DNA of 64,000 nt from Candidatus Dormiibacter inghamiae (GTDB lineage: Bacteria; Chloroflexota; Dormibacteria; Dormibacterales; Dormibacteraceae). This document shows positions 1-9,357 of the stretch, in pieces (position 1 is the stretch's first letter; each line of letters opens with the position of its first letter). Made by a program: the position numbers and the translations under genes. The stretch lies in the NCBI GenBank assembly GCA_016464825.1, contig JAEKNQ010000019.1, positions 62,001-126,000 on the forward strand, written 5' to 3'. The notes under the pieces were generated by a model. It was not told the origin of the DNA. It saw only the letters and a list, made by a program, of their open reading frames with translations, and searched no databases.

Positions 1-295
1 CCCCCAAGAACGCGGCGACGTACACGGCCAGCCGGCCAATAAAGGTCAGCAGGATGAGCAGGCTCACCAGCATGAAGAGGCCGCCCCAGAGCATGTGCGC
101 GATGTGCAGGCCGCCACCGCCGAGCTTGGGAAAGCCCGAGAGTGCCAGCGCAGCCCGAATGCCAAGCAGCGAAGCAACCGCGGCGACTAAGAACAGCTCA
201 AGGAGGCTGCCCAGGGCGACGTTCCGCGGCATCAGACTCGGCCGCGGATCAGCTGCTGGAGTTGGAGCGTTGGACACGGGCCGATTATCGACCAT
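1..295 (-). CDS. Integral membrane protein, partial (runs off left edge)
   Basis: This is an open frame of 98 codons that continues past base 1, so the C-terminus is missing. The start is ATG at 295 and no strong Shine-Dalgarno is visible. A proline-rich cytoplasmic N-terminus (residues 1-25) is followed by a hydrophobic segment (about 28-46), the motif GGLHIAHMLWGG (61-72) and a second membrane segment (about 70-86). The H-I-x-H-M-L-W-G-G signature is one I recognise from conserved actinobacterial membrane proteins of unknown function. A loosely similar G-G-x-H-x-x-H signature occurs in the membrane protein at 10107-10841. No function can be assigned. Confidence 0.7.
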   Translation of the reverse strand, partial: MVDNRPVSNAPTPAADPRPSLMPRNVALGSLLELFLVAAVASLLGIRAALALSGFPKLGGGGLHIAHMLWGGLFMLVSLLILLTFIGRLAVYVAAFLG

Positions 296-372
296 GGTGC
301 TCAACGCGGAGGTGAGCTGGGAAGATGCGAATTGGTAGCGACCCTATAGCCATGTCACTTGAGCACCCGCTT

Positions 373-1284
373 TCAGTTCGTCGGTCGAGGCTGGATTGAG
401 CGCACCCGCTCTGGGTGGAATCCCACCGCGATCAGATAGGCCCCGAGGTTGCGCAGAGGACGGATCCTCAGAGCCATCGCCGCGAACCATGGGATCTGCC
501 GTGACGGTGTGCCCGATTTGATTCTTCGCATGACCACCGACTGCATGAACTCCTGCATCCGTTGGGTCAGGTAGGTCGGCAGCCGGCGCCGCTTCTGAAC
601 CGAAGTAAGCGACGCATCGGGAGCGATCGAATCCATCAGAGGCTCCGCCAAGAGATTGTAGGTCGCGACAGCGTCCTGGATGGCGAGGTTGATGCCGACG
701 CCGCCGACCGGACTCATTGCGTGGGCGGCGTCGCCGATGAGCAGTAGCCCGGGCTTCCACCAGCGCCGGAGGCGGTCCGAACGCACCGTCAGCAGCTTGA
801 TGTCATCCCAGCTTTTGAGCTCGCCGGCGCGTTCGGCATACTCAGGGGCCATCTCGGCAACACGCCGCCTGAATGCCTCAATTCCCTCCGCCTCGAGTTC
901 GGCTCCGCTTGCCTTCGGGATGATGTAAGCGATCTGCCAGTAGTCGTTGCGGTTCAGGAAGATGGCCATCTGGCCGCTTGCGCCCTTTCCGAAGACCTCG
1001 ACTGGATCACCTCGCCGCCTGCTGATGCGGAACCAGAGCACATCCATCGGCGGGGAGGAGGCCTCCCGCTGCAATCCTGCCGCCAGCCGGCGGTTCAGAC
1101 GGCGCCGGCGGCCTGTGAGCGCCAGCAGGTCATTGTCTGCAGAGTCCCCGGTGAGCATGCCGTCACAGAAGTCGACAAGCTCCCGATAGACAGAAAGCCA
1201 GTGCCTGGCGTCCTCCAGCTGAAGGGAGCTAGGATCCTCCCTCGGGAGCAGGGCGCCGAGCGGATCTTGCAGGAATTCAGCCAT
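373..1284 (-). CDS. Chimeric protein: small EDPSS domain fused to C-terminal half of a FAD-dependent monooxygenase
   Basis: The product is 303 aa. Residues 1-75 match the small unknown family seen again at 28526-28852 and 1437-1785 (LLPREDPSS at 12-20, DARHWLSVYREL at 25-36). From about residue 79 (PMDVLWFRI) the sequence is a PheA/TfdB-type FAD monooxygenase C-terminal half, with the ribityl/phosphate-binding motif GDAAHAMSPVGGVG at 184-197. The N-terminal dinucleotide-binding GxGxxG and DG motifs of such enzymes, roughly the first 190 residues, are absent, so FAD binding and catalysis are doubtful. The frame is open across the junction. It could be a deletion fusion that destroyed the oxidoreductase, or a misassembly; a working new protein is less likely. 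Confidence 0.75.
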   Translation of the reverse strand: MAEFLQDPLGALLPREDPSSLQLEDARHWLSVYRELVDFCDGMLTGDSADNDLLALTGRRRRLNRRLAAGLQREASSPPMDVLWFRISRRRGDPVEVFGKGASGQMAIFLNRNDYWQIAYIIPKASGAELEAEGIEAFRRRVAEMAPEYAERAGELKSWDDIKLLTVRSDRLRRWWKPGLLLIGDAAHAMSPVGGVGINLAIQDAVATYNLLAEPLMDSIAPDASLTSVQKRRRLPTYLTQRMQEFMQSVVMRRIKSGTPSRQIPWFAAMALRIRPLRNLGAYLIAVGFHPERVRSIQPRPTN

Positions 1285-1436
1285 CGGCAGCCCAGGTCCA
1301 GGAGATTATAGGCCGCGTTCGGGAGTAGAGTAGGTTTCACCGCCGGCCCTGCCAGGTTCCGCTTTCCTCAGAGCCCCCTTGCCGGTTTCAGTAGCCCTCG
1401 GCCGCAACCGTTCAGTCTGGGGAAGGGAGTCGGATC

Positions 1437-1785
1437 ATGCCCGACCGCGAAGGCGAGGCCTTGAAGCTCACCACCGCAGATGAAACGCGCCTGCTTCCCG
1501 GCGAGGAGCCCAGCAGCCGCGTCCGAGGCGACGCCAACCACTGGATCGACGTCTACAGCCAGCTGCGCGCGACCAAGGTCCAGTTGATCCAGAGCCTCAA
1601 GGACTTGATGGAGGGACAGTCGCCGGACGTCCAGCGCGAACTCGAGCGTGCTGATTTGAATGATGCTCGAACTTCAGGTCGCTCGCTTCGAACGGCGGCT
1701 GGCCTTTTGGCACACCCGGCTCGCAGACCTCCACGGCGACGGGACCTCAAAGCGGAGGGAAGCCGCCCAAGCCGAGCGTGGGTAA
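1437..1785 (+). pseudogene. Small EDPSS-family protein, frameshifted
   Basis: The first frame (from ATG 1437, after a GGGAAGGGAG-like ribosome site) encodes RLLPGEEPSSRV and NHWIDVYSQL, matching the intact relative at 28526-28852. Near 1656-1662 the match jumps one frame. The continuation in the frame of 1663-1785 reads LQVARFERRLAFWHTRL, matching CDRFEKRLAFWRNRL of the relative, and ends at TAA 1783-1785. Removing one base near 1659/1660 joins the halves without a stop. If the original frame is read on, it yields an arginine/proline-rich tail to 1832 that looks non-coding. This is either a real frameshift mutation or a sequencing/assembly indel. The function of the family is unknown. Confidence 0.7.
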
Positions 1786-1954
1786 TCGGACGGAAGAGCC
1801 CGAGACCGACTCCGAGGACGACCCTGGCCTAGTCCTGGAGGCGATCGAGTTCATGCTGCGACTGAGCAACGTCGCTCCCGAGCAGCGCCGCGACCTGGAG
1901 GAGCTCAGGAGCCGAATCCAGCGTCTGCAGAGCGAGTCCGAGCCCTTCAGATAG
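1778..1954 (+). CDS. Small acidic helical ORF (58 aa)
   Basis: The frame starts at GTG 1778, overlapping the end of the preceding frameshifted gene (TAA 1783-1785), and stops at TAG 1952-1954. The product is strongly acidic and predicted helical: DSEDDPGLVLEAIEFMLRL followed by a charged heptad-like stretch with RRDLEELRSRIQRLQ. Codon composition is GC-rich at third positions like the neighbours, and the amphipathic pattern looks like real protein rather than a shadow frame. I recognise no family. It is probably co-transcribed with the 1437 gene, and may be either a partner protein or the displaced 3' end of a once longer ORF. Confidence 0.5.
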   Translation: MGNRTEEPETDSEDDPGLVLEAIEFMLRLSNVAPEQRRDLEELRSRIQRLQSESEPFR

Positions 1955-2042
1955 ACCGTCACATCGGTTGGCAGCCTCCGGACCGGCCGGTTGAACTGCC
2001 CTGGGTTCGATGGAGGCTCCATTCTTTGGGAGGATGTAGCCC

Positions 2043-3277
<1,235 letters not shown>

Positions 3278-3325
3278 GACACCGAGGCTGCTTAGCGCCA
3301 GGGTATCAGGAGACCCGGGTCCTCA

Positions 3326-3686
3326 CTTCCGGGCCTCCTGGGCCGTTCTAGGGCCTCGCTTTTCTGACGCCCTGCATCAATTCGCGTCAACTCGGCACCT
3401 CGGGCCAGGCCCGGATGCCATCATTGCCGTCTGCCGCCAGCCCACCCGCGTGGTGGAAATCCAAGCCGCCGAGTCTCCAGAAACTCAGGGCGATTCAGGC
3501 TCCTGGCATTGGAACAGCTCGCGGGGCGGGTGAAACCAGCTCGAGAAGCTTGACGCATTCGTGGAAGTTGAAGAAAGCCACCTCGTAGCAGAGGTCACGA
3601 ACATGGGGGGCAACCGCAGAGGACCACAGAGTGCTTCAGTTGCCGCGGGCGCCTGCATTGTGCATAAAATCGGTGGCCTGACCGAT
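3326..3686. other. Intergenic stretch with nothing recognised
   Basis: This is sequence between the presumed IS3 right end and the lipoprotein gene at 3687. Frames here are open on paper (the 3561 frame is in phase with the lipoprotein) but show no family match, and the signal peptide at 3687 argues that the upstream part is untranslated. No tRNA, repeat or convincing promoter is visible. Confidence 0.4.
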
Positions 3687-4709
3687 ATGGCGATGTATAA
3701 GTCCCTGATCCTCGGGTTGGGAGCGTTCGTTCTCGTATTCAGCGCGCTCCCGGGTTGCGGAGGGTCAGCCGCCAGCCTAGCGGATGAGGCTGCTCGTCTG
3801 CGTCACCTCAACCCTGCGGCTCGTCTCGGTGGCACGACGATTGTCGGGACGTCCGATGGCCAACACCTTGTGGGAACCCATGGCACAAACTTCATCGTCG
3901 CTCTGGGCGCGAACGAGGCCATTCTCGGCGGCCCCGGGAACGACCAGCTGGGCTCGCTTGGCGCCAACGCCACCATCGTTGGCGGTGCCGGTCCCGACCT
4001 CATCTTCGGCGGGCCTCACGCCACCCTCGTAGGTGGACCGGGCCGGGACGTGATCGTCGACACATACGACGGCGCCACCATCCGCGTCACAGGCAGCCAC
4101 AGCAAGGTGAAGGTGTCCGGTGCTGACGACAAGGTTTCGTGCGAGCCGAGCTCGCAGGATGACCTCATCTACGCCAACCCGAGCGCCCTGATCGATTCCA
4201 GCTGCCAGGCGAATCACGCCCAGGTGCTCCTTCACGGTGACGGCGCGAAGCCCTTCGCTGCCACCGCCCGGGTCCAGGGCACGGGAACAAATGACGATCC
4301 ATATGTGGCGCCATGTGACAATCCCGCGGGTCAAGACTGCACAGTGTCATCATTCCCGGCTCGTTCGCTTACTGGCTTCTGGGCGAACGAGTACGTGCCC
4401 GCCTACCGCTGCCCGAGCGATCATCCCTATCTTCGCGTCATTTTGAGTCCTGACGTTGGTGTGCCAGACGGCGTCGAGACACGGCCAAAAGAACCCCGGC
4501 CCATTGGCGTCGCGATAACGGGTGTGAGTTCGGTAGCGTCACAAGGCCCGCAGCCCCTAGTCGAACCCCGTCTGACCACCGGGACGCTCACCGGCTTCCC
4601 TCACTCGAGCGCCACGAATTGGTCAACGTCAACCAACACCTATCAAGTTGTGTTGAACTGCACGTCTTCCACGGCGACGGCAGCGGTTCTGGTGACTGGC
4701 AACGGGTGA
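3687..4709 (+). CDS. Secreted lipoprotein with RTX-like glycine-rich repeats
   Basis: The product is 340 aa from ATG 3687 (ATG 3693 is also possible). It starts with a classic lipoprotein signal, MYKSLILGLGAFVLVFSALPG-C, with the lipobox cysteine near residue 27. The next 120 residues contain loose nonapeptide-like repeats (ILGGPGNDQLGS, IVGGAGPDLIFGG, LVGGPGRDVIVD). These resemble the Ca2+-binding beta-roll (GGxGxDxLx) of RTX/hemolysin proteins, but the glycine-aspartate spacing is degenerate. The C-terminal half contains several cysteines (CEPSS, CDNPAGQDC, YRCPSDH, LNCTSS) that could form disulfides outside the cell. There is no protease or lipase motif. It is likely an extracellular or cell-surface protein of unknown role. 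The frame extends upstream to 3561, but the signal peptide places the start at 3687. Confidence 0.75.
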   Translation: MAMYKSLILGLGAFVLVFSALPGCGGSAASLADEAARLRHLNPAARLGGTTIVGTSDGQHLVGTHGTNFIVALGANEAILGGPGNDQLGSLGANATIVGGAGPDLIFGGPHATLVGGPGRDVIVDTYDGATIRVTGSHSKVKVSGADDKVSCEPSSQDDLIYANPSALIDSSCQANHAQVLLHGDGAKPFAATARVQGTGTNDDPYVAPCDNPAGQDCTVSSFPARSLTGFWANEYVPAYRCPSDHPYLRVILSPDVGVPDGVETRPKEPRPIGVAITGVSSVASQGPQPLVEPRLTTGTLTGFPHSSATNWSTSTNTYQVVLNCTSSTATAAVLVTGNG

Positions 4710-4748
4710 CCGCGAAATCGACGGTCACGAGCTCCACCTTAAGGCATC

Positions 4749-4925
4749 GAGGTCACGCCAGGTGATTGTCACGCCCGAGCTGGCTATTCACCCGAGCATC
4801 TGCCGGCCATCGGGGAGGCGCGCCGAGCTGTCTTTGGCGAAACCCTCCCAGCTAGTACATTGATCGGCATGCAGTCACTGGCCCAGGGCTCAATTAATGA
4901 TTGAGGTAGAGGCGATCAGCGCCGT
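4749..4925 (+). pseudogene. RidA-family gene relic
   Basis: Reading from 4749 gives AGYSPEHLPAIGEARRAVFG and TLPASTLIGMQSLAQ, nearly the same as the C-terminal half of the intact RidA protein encoded at 33183-33578. A one-base shift just after the LAQ codons (near 4886-4896) moves the match to the frame of 4897 (MIEVEAISAV). Nucleotide identity with the intact gene is high, with an uninterrupted identical run of over 20 bases within 4800-4830. The first roughly 80 residues of the family are missing. This is a dead duplicate or a transferred fragment. Confidence 0.85.
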
Positions 4926-5098
4926 GAAACCGGCCGCCAGCGCACCGAAAGCGCCGGTGGTTGTTAGCGTTTAGCGGTGTCCCGGCAGTGGTGCGAGACC
5001 CTCCACCTGGCTCTTGGGCACCGCTTCGAATAGCTGGGTGCAATCGCGCGCGATGAACTCTCTGCACACTGGCGCTGTGCCCGGCAGCGCCGATTGAT

Positions 5099-6088
5099 TT
5101 GAGTACCACTGTATCGACGGCAAAGCAGATCGGTGCGGTTCTCGTAATCGTGGTATCGTTTTTCGTGCCCGAGGTGGTGATCGAGTTCACGCCATGGCGC
5201 GCCGACGCAGCACTGATCATCGCCGGAATGCTGCCCGCGTTAATCGGCTGGACGTATGCGCCCCGGTACGCGCTGGCGTCGATACCCGTCTCGGCCGTAC
5301 TGAATGCGCTGGCCATGGTGGTATTCGGCCATCCAATTATCACCACCCTGTTGATGGTGCTCATCGCGGTCATGGTTGGGATCAGCGCGCTCAGAAGCTT
5401 GCACGCGGTCGCGACATTCGCCGCGATTCAGCCCGCCATCGCAGCGATATCCGGCCCTCCAACGGTGTCGTTCAGCGGTACGACGCCAGGACTCGCGGGC
5501 CAGGCGCTGGTTGGCGCCGGCGTTGTGGTCATTGGAGGCCTGTGGGCAGTCCTCATCGGCGCCATGCTGCTGCGAAATCGGTCGTCTGGGGCGCCGGCGC
5601 CGGTGCCGGCACCAATCGTCGCCTCCTATACCGGCACGCTGGTGCTGCTGCTCGGGGCCGCCGCGTTTGTCGCGTCGACCTGGTTCTCGGGGACTACGGC
5701 GGGCTGGGTGCTGCTGACCATTCTGTTGGTGGCGCGACCGACCTACGCCGAGTCCAGATTCATGATCGCTGAACGCACTGTTGGCACGATCGTGGGTGCT
5801 GCCCTCGCCGCTGTGCTTGCAATGATCGTGTCCAACCGGGCTATGGTCGTCCTGATGGGCACCGTGGCGATGGTCGTGGCGGCAGTGTTGCACCTGCAGC
5901 ACGCGCGCTATGGCTATTTTACTGTATTCGTAACCGCAGCAGTCGTGCTGCTGAACGCCAGCGGTGGCAACGTTTTCACTCTCGGCCTTCAACGAGTGCT
6001 GTACACAATGGTAGGTGTAGGTTTGGTCGCAGTTGTGGTGGCAGTAAGCGAGACGGTGCTGGGTCGCTCGACTACTGCGTCGGTCTGA
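5099..6088 (+). CDS. FUSC-like membrane protein
   Basis: The product is 329 aa from TTG 5099. It is almost wholly hydrophobic, with about ten predicted membrane segments arranged as two similar halves. The second half contains ERTVGTIVGAALAAV and the segment LQHARYGYFTVFVTAAVVLL, typical of the fusaric-acid-resistance/aromatic-acid-exporter-like (FUSC_2) superfamily. A linker rich in Pro/Ala (about 160-175) separates the halves. The large cytoplasmic domain of classical FUSC/AaeB proteins is lacking. It likely exports small aromatic or other organic acids, but the substrate cannot be read from sequence. It stands alone, with no neighbouring partner such as a membrane-fusion protein. Confidence 0.7.
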   Translation: MSTTVSTAKQIGAVLVIVVSFFVPEVVIEFTPWRADAALIIAGMLPALIGWTYAPRYALASIPVSAVLNALAMVVFGHPIITTLLMVLIAVMVGISALRSLHAVATFAAIQPAIAAISGPPTVSFSGTTPGLAGQALVGAGVVVIGGLWAVLIGAMLLRNRSSGAPAPVPAPIVASYTGTLVLLLGAAAFVASTWFSGTTAGWVLLTILLVARPTYAESRFMIAERTVGTIVGAALAAVLAMIVSNRAMVVLMGTVAMVVAAVLHLQHARYGYFTVFVTAAVVLLNASGGNVFTLGLQRVLYTMVGVGLVAVVVAVSETVLGRSTTASV

Positions 6089-6270
6089 TCCTGGATCCGT
6101 GGATGCGCATTATGCGTTCGAGCTCTGGCTGATCCGAAACGGGCACCGTACTGACACCAGCTCACGGCTGGGGAGCGCACCACGGCCACGCCGGCTCCCA
6201 CAACGCAATAAGCAAGAAGAACGTCCCCCCGCGCGCCGTCACGAGCCGGTAACGGCGTGGAGCGGCTACC

Positions 6271-7620
6271 TCACGCTCGCGCCGCGGTGATTGCGGCGAG
6301 CACCTCATGGGCCGCATGCCGGCCAGAGCGCACGGCGCCGTCTATATACCCGATCCACGTGTCGGCCGTCTCGGTGCCTGCCCAGTGAACAGCGCCGACT
6401 GGCTCACGCAGCGCATGGCCAACTTCGCTCAGCACCCCTGCAGGCAGCTCAGTTATGCAGCCACTCACCCACGGATTGGTCCACCAGTTGTACGACTGAA
6501 ATACCCGGGGTGTTGCGGCTTTGTCGCCGAAGAGCGACACCAGCTCGGCTGTCAAAGTGTCCCGGACCTCTACGTCGGTGCGGAGGTCGGTGGGATTGGT
6601 TAGAATGGCCAGCCATCCTTCGTCGCGGTCGGGCGGAGTGATCTCCATCACTTCGGTGATCGGATGCGCATCGGATATTACCGTGCCGCTCAAGCCCTCA
6701 TCGCGCCAGAATGGTCTGTCGTAGACGGCGATCGCCTTGATTGCACGGCGCCCAACCCAGCGTCGCTGAAGTGCCGCGCGCGCCTCGGGTAGCGCCGGGC
6801 GGAACTCGATCCGCTCAACGTCGGCAGGCATCATGGCGACGATCGCGTGGTCGGCCTGCCACAACCTGCGCCCCCCGGCCACAACTACTCCGTGCTGCTT
6901 GTGGTCGATCCTCGTTACGGGCGCGTCGAGCACGACACGGGCGGCAAGCTCCGCCGCCATCAGCAGGGACAGGCGTTGCGCGCCTCCCTCGAGTCGGCGC
7001 TCCTGGGCACCGCCCGCGATGTCGCCAATCTTCCGCATGCCACCTGCGGAACCGACGACCATCAACAGCCACAGCATCGACATGGCCGCCGGATCGCCAA
7101 ACCCGATGGCAACGGTGCTGACGACCCGCAGCGCAACCTCCTCCGAGAGCCGCCGCGACGCGAGCCATCCGGCCAGCGTCATCGCATCGAGTTCGCGTGC
7201 ATCCGGCGCTTCCCAGGGTCTGCCGGTTGGCAACTCCGCCGCTAGCCTGTCGATCTCGTCAATCACCGCATCCACCTCGGGGGTTGTATTCGGGGGGACA
7301 ACCCTCCTCGTTCGATCGTGATAGAACATCAGATCACCGCCCGTGGGGGTCGGGAAGGTGCCGACGCCCAACTCTTGCGCTAGGGCAAGCACCGCTTCCT
7401 GACCCGGGCCTACCCACATGCCGCCTGCCTCGACCGCCGCACTGCCATGCATGCTCAGGTTGAACGTCCGGCCACCGACGCGGTCATTAGCCTCTAGGAC
7501 GGCGACGTCGAGACCCGCCCTGGCGAGGTAGCGCGCCGCGGTCAGGCCCGCCACCCCGGCGCCGATCACGATCACATCATGTGCGACCGGCGGTTCATGT
7601 TCGTCGATCAAATCCGTCAT
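6271..7620 (-). CDS. Flavin-containing amine oxidase
   Basis: The product is 449 aa and belongs to the flavin monoamine oxidase/polyamine oxidase family, which oxidatively deaminates amines with O2. The N-terminal FAD site is complete: VIVIGAGVAGLTAARYLA at 15-32, then EANDRVGGRTF with the GG doublet. The C-terminal FAD signature is AGTETADTWIGYIDGAVRSG. Residues between (SMLWLLMVVGSAGG) form the substrate domain. I place the start at ATG 7620 (MTDLIDEHE), just before the Rossmann fold. An in-frame TTG at 7674 would add 18 residues with no clear benefit. No signal peptide is present, so it is cytosolic. The neighbours are unrelated, so the substrate is unknown. Confidence 0.88.
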   Translation of the reverse strand: MTDLIDEHEPPVAHDVIVIGAGVAGLTAARYLARAGLDVAVLEANDRVGGRTFNLSMHGSAAVEAGGMWVGPGQEAVLALAQELGVGTFPTPTGGDLMFYHDRTRRVVPPNTTPEVDAVIDEIDRLAAELPTGRPWEAPDARELDAMTLAGWLASRRLSEEVALRVVSTVAIGFGDPAAMSMLWLLMVVGSAGGMRKIGDIAGGAQERRLEGGAQRLSLLMAAELAARVVLDAPVTRIDHKQHGVVVAGGRRLWQADHAIVAMMPADVERIEFRPALPEARAALQRRWVGRRAIKAIAVYDRPFWRDEGLSGTVISDAHPITEVMEITPPDRDEGWLAILTNPTDLRTDVEVRDTLTAELVSLFGDKAATPRVFQSYNWWTNPWVSGCITELPAGVLSEVGHALREPVGAVHWAGTETADTWIGYIDGAVRSGRHAAHEVLAAITAARA

Positions 7621-7818
7621 AAATTTCAGTCTACGACCCAACAAATCATGTGTCAAAGCCACCCTCTTCGCCAATTCTCAGAAGCCATCCCGTCGACCGG
7701 AGAGGAGGTGCAGATGATGACATGCCAGCATCATCCCATGCATCGCCTACTACCGACAAGCTATTAGTCGGACGAGAAGCCAACTGCCTGGTTGGCCCCA
7801 CCACAGCCGATTCCATCT
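7621..7818. other. Short intergenic stretch, nothing recognised
   Basis: This lies between the amine oxidase start and the transposase relic. It probably holds the amine oxidase promoter on the minus strand, but I cannot pick out convincing boxes. Confidence 0.35.
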
Positions 7819-8090
7819 TCATTTCGCCCCAACCAGCGCCAGCTGGATAAACCAGTGCCGGTGCTGGGGGTGGCCGGCGCCGATGATGTAACCGGTGGCG
7901 ACATCGAGAGCGGCGAAGAGGCTGGTGACGCCGTGCCGCTTGTGGTCGTTGGCCCGGCGCTCGACTTGATAAGGCTTAGCAGCCGGCGTGCGGGTGCTCC
8001 ACATGGGCAGAAGCGGTTTTGGGGGCGATCAAGCGCCTCGAGTTAAGTCTTCTTTGAGATCAACTCGAAGGTATGCGCTAAGCAGGTGTA
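7819..8090 (-). pseudogene. IS630-type transposase relic
   Basis: The minus-strand frame 7819-8004 contains [20 protein letters not shown] and an [11 protein letters not shown] segment, matching the central DDE region of IS630-family transposases (family pattern: HDYxRHGTTxLFAALDxATGxVIG). Just upstream (about 8005-8060) the remnants LEALDRPQ and [10 protein letters not shown] appear in different frames, corresponding to the family's 'QALDRTQ..LPM' stretch, so indels have broken the gene. Neither the N-terminal helix-turn-helix nor the final catalytic Glu region is present. This is a fragment of a dead insertion element, and no terminal repeats could be identified. Confidence 0.65.
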
Positions 8091-8344
8091 GCATCCCGTG
8101 AGCGACTTCACGGGCCGGCATGACACCCGCCGCCATGATCGTGGCGCCGCCCCACTGATGAACAGCCATTTCCACAGGACTGGGCGTCATAGCAGCCGAG
8201 GGCCATTACATCCCGGCTCGCGACCCCGCCGCCAAAGGCTGAGCGCGGCGAGCCGACCTTCGAGGAGCGGTTGGCCTCCACAGCGGGCGGGAACGACGTT
8301 GGGCTCAGCTTCATACGGAGTCGAGTGTTGAAAATGGTGCAACC
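8091..8344. other. Intergenic stretch upstream of EamA transporter
   Basis: No gene, RNA or repeat is recognised. Short frames in both directions show no family resemblance. Confidence 0.35.
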
Positions 8345-9322
8345 GTGAAGGCCCGTCAACAGCTCGGTTACCTCGCCCTCATCATTTCGGCACTCCTCTT
8401 CGGAGTGGGCATAGCCTTCGCCGTGTATGCCCTGCGAGCGCTGACACCCTTTGATCTCCTCGCTGTCGAGATTGGGAGCGCGACAGCGACGCTGTGGTTG
8501 GCCCTTGCCTTCGTCGGTCCCCGGAGGACCAGGCGTTGGCCTGTCTACGCGCTATTGGGGCTCCTCGAACCCGCCTTGAGCTACGTGCTCTACAACGTCG
8601 GCCTTTCGAGAACCAGCGCCAGCCATGGTGCTTTGCTGGAGTCGCTGGATGGGTTGCTGGTGGTCATCCTGGGCGCGCTTCTCCTGGGAGAACGCCTGCG
8701 CACCGCCATAGTGTTCTCGCTGGCCTTCGGACTTGCCGGCGCCGCTCTCGTGGGTTTGGCGGCGGAATCCGCCGGACCCGATCCAGCGACGCGGTTTGGA
8801 GACGCGCTGGTGATGCTGGGGATTGTTGTCGCGGCGTTCTACTCCGTCGCTGTCCGCCGTTTTGGTGGTAAGGATCCCGCCCTGACCGTCACCGCCTACC
8901 AGTTTCTGGCTGCATCGGTGGTGATTGCTCCCATCACGCTCACCACATGGCTCGCGAACGGCAGCGGTCTGCCGGGAGCCGCGCCGGGGCAGCTCGCAGC
9001 GGCACTCGGATCTGGCGTCGTCGGCACGGCAGGTGCCTATCTTCTTTTCAACGTTGGTATCGCCCGCGTGGCCGCCGGTCGGGCCGCCCTTGTAATGAAC
9101 CTGATTCCCGTCTTTGGAATCGCTGCGGCGGTGATCGGTCTGCATGAGCGCCTGCACGCGCCCGAAATCGCGGGTGGTGTACTGATTCTCGTCAGCCTCT
9201 TCGCTTTGAGCTTTGCCGGCGGGGTGGACGAGCCTCGGCGGTCGGCCTCCGCAAGAATCGCCAAGACTGCTGCGGTCGCAACGGCCGAAGGGGCTTCTGA
9301 GTCACCGGCTGCGGGCGACTGA
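8345..9322 (+). CDS. EamA/DMT-superfamily transporter
   Basis: The product is 325 aa from GTG 8345. Ten membrane segments are arranged as two EamA repeats (about 10-140 and 155-290), with the repeat signatures PALSYVLYNVGLSRTSASHG and GAYLLFNVGIARVAAGRAAL near the ends of the half-repeats. DMT proteins of this kind usually export amino acids or other metabolites. The C-terminal 25 residues are polar and probably cytoplasmic. No partner genes flank it and the substrate cannot be predicted. A second, distinct EamA protein lies at 54245-55192. Confidence 0.85.
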   Translation: MKARQQLGYLALIISALLFGVGIAFAVYALRALTPFDLLAVEIGSATATLWLALAFVGPRRTRRWPVYALLGLLEPALSYVLYNVGLSRTSASHGALLESLDGLLVVILGALLLGERLRTAIVFSLAFGLAGAALVGLAAESAGPDPATRFGDALVMLGIVVAAFYSVAVRRFGGKDPALTVTAYQFLAASVVIAPITLTTWLANGSGLPGAAPGQLAAALGSGVVGTAGAYLLFNVGIARVAAGRAALVMNLIPVFGIAAAVIGLHERLHAPEIAGGVLILVSLFALSFAGGVDEPRRSASARIAKTAAVATAEGASESPAAGD

Positions 9323-9357
9323 GCTCTCGCCGCTGCCCGTCCCGCCAATCGGCGGGG

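Noticed and set aside
344-760. Minus-strand ORF of 138 codons overlapping the flavoprotein gene
   Set aside because: It lies entirely within the 373-1284 gene in another frame, is Arg/Pro-rich and shows no family pattern.
3311-3330. Target-site duplication flanking the IS3 element
   Set aside because: The bases next to 1992 and 3325 do not match, so no duplication can be claimed.
3561-3686. N-terminal extension of the RTX-like lipoprotein
   Set aside because: The extension would bury the lipoprotein signal peptide 42 residues inside the protein; the start at 3687 fits export.
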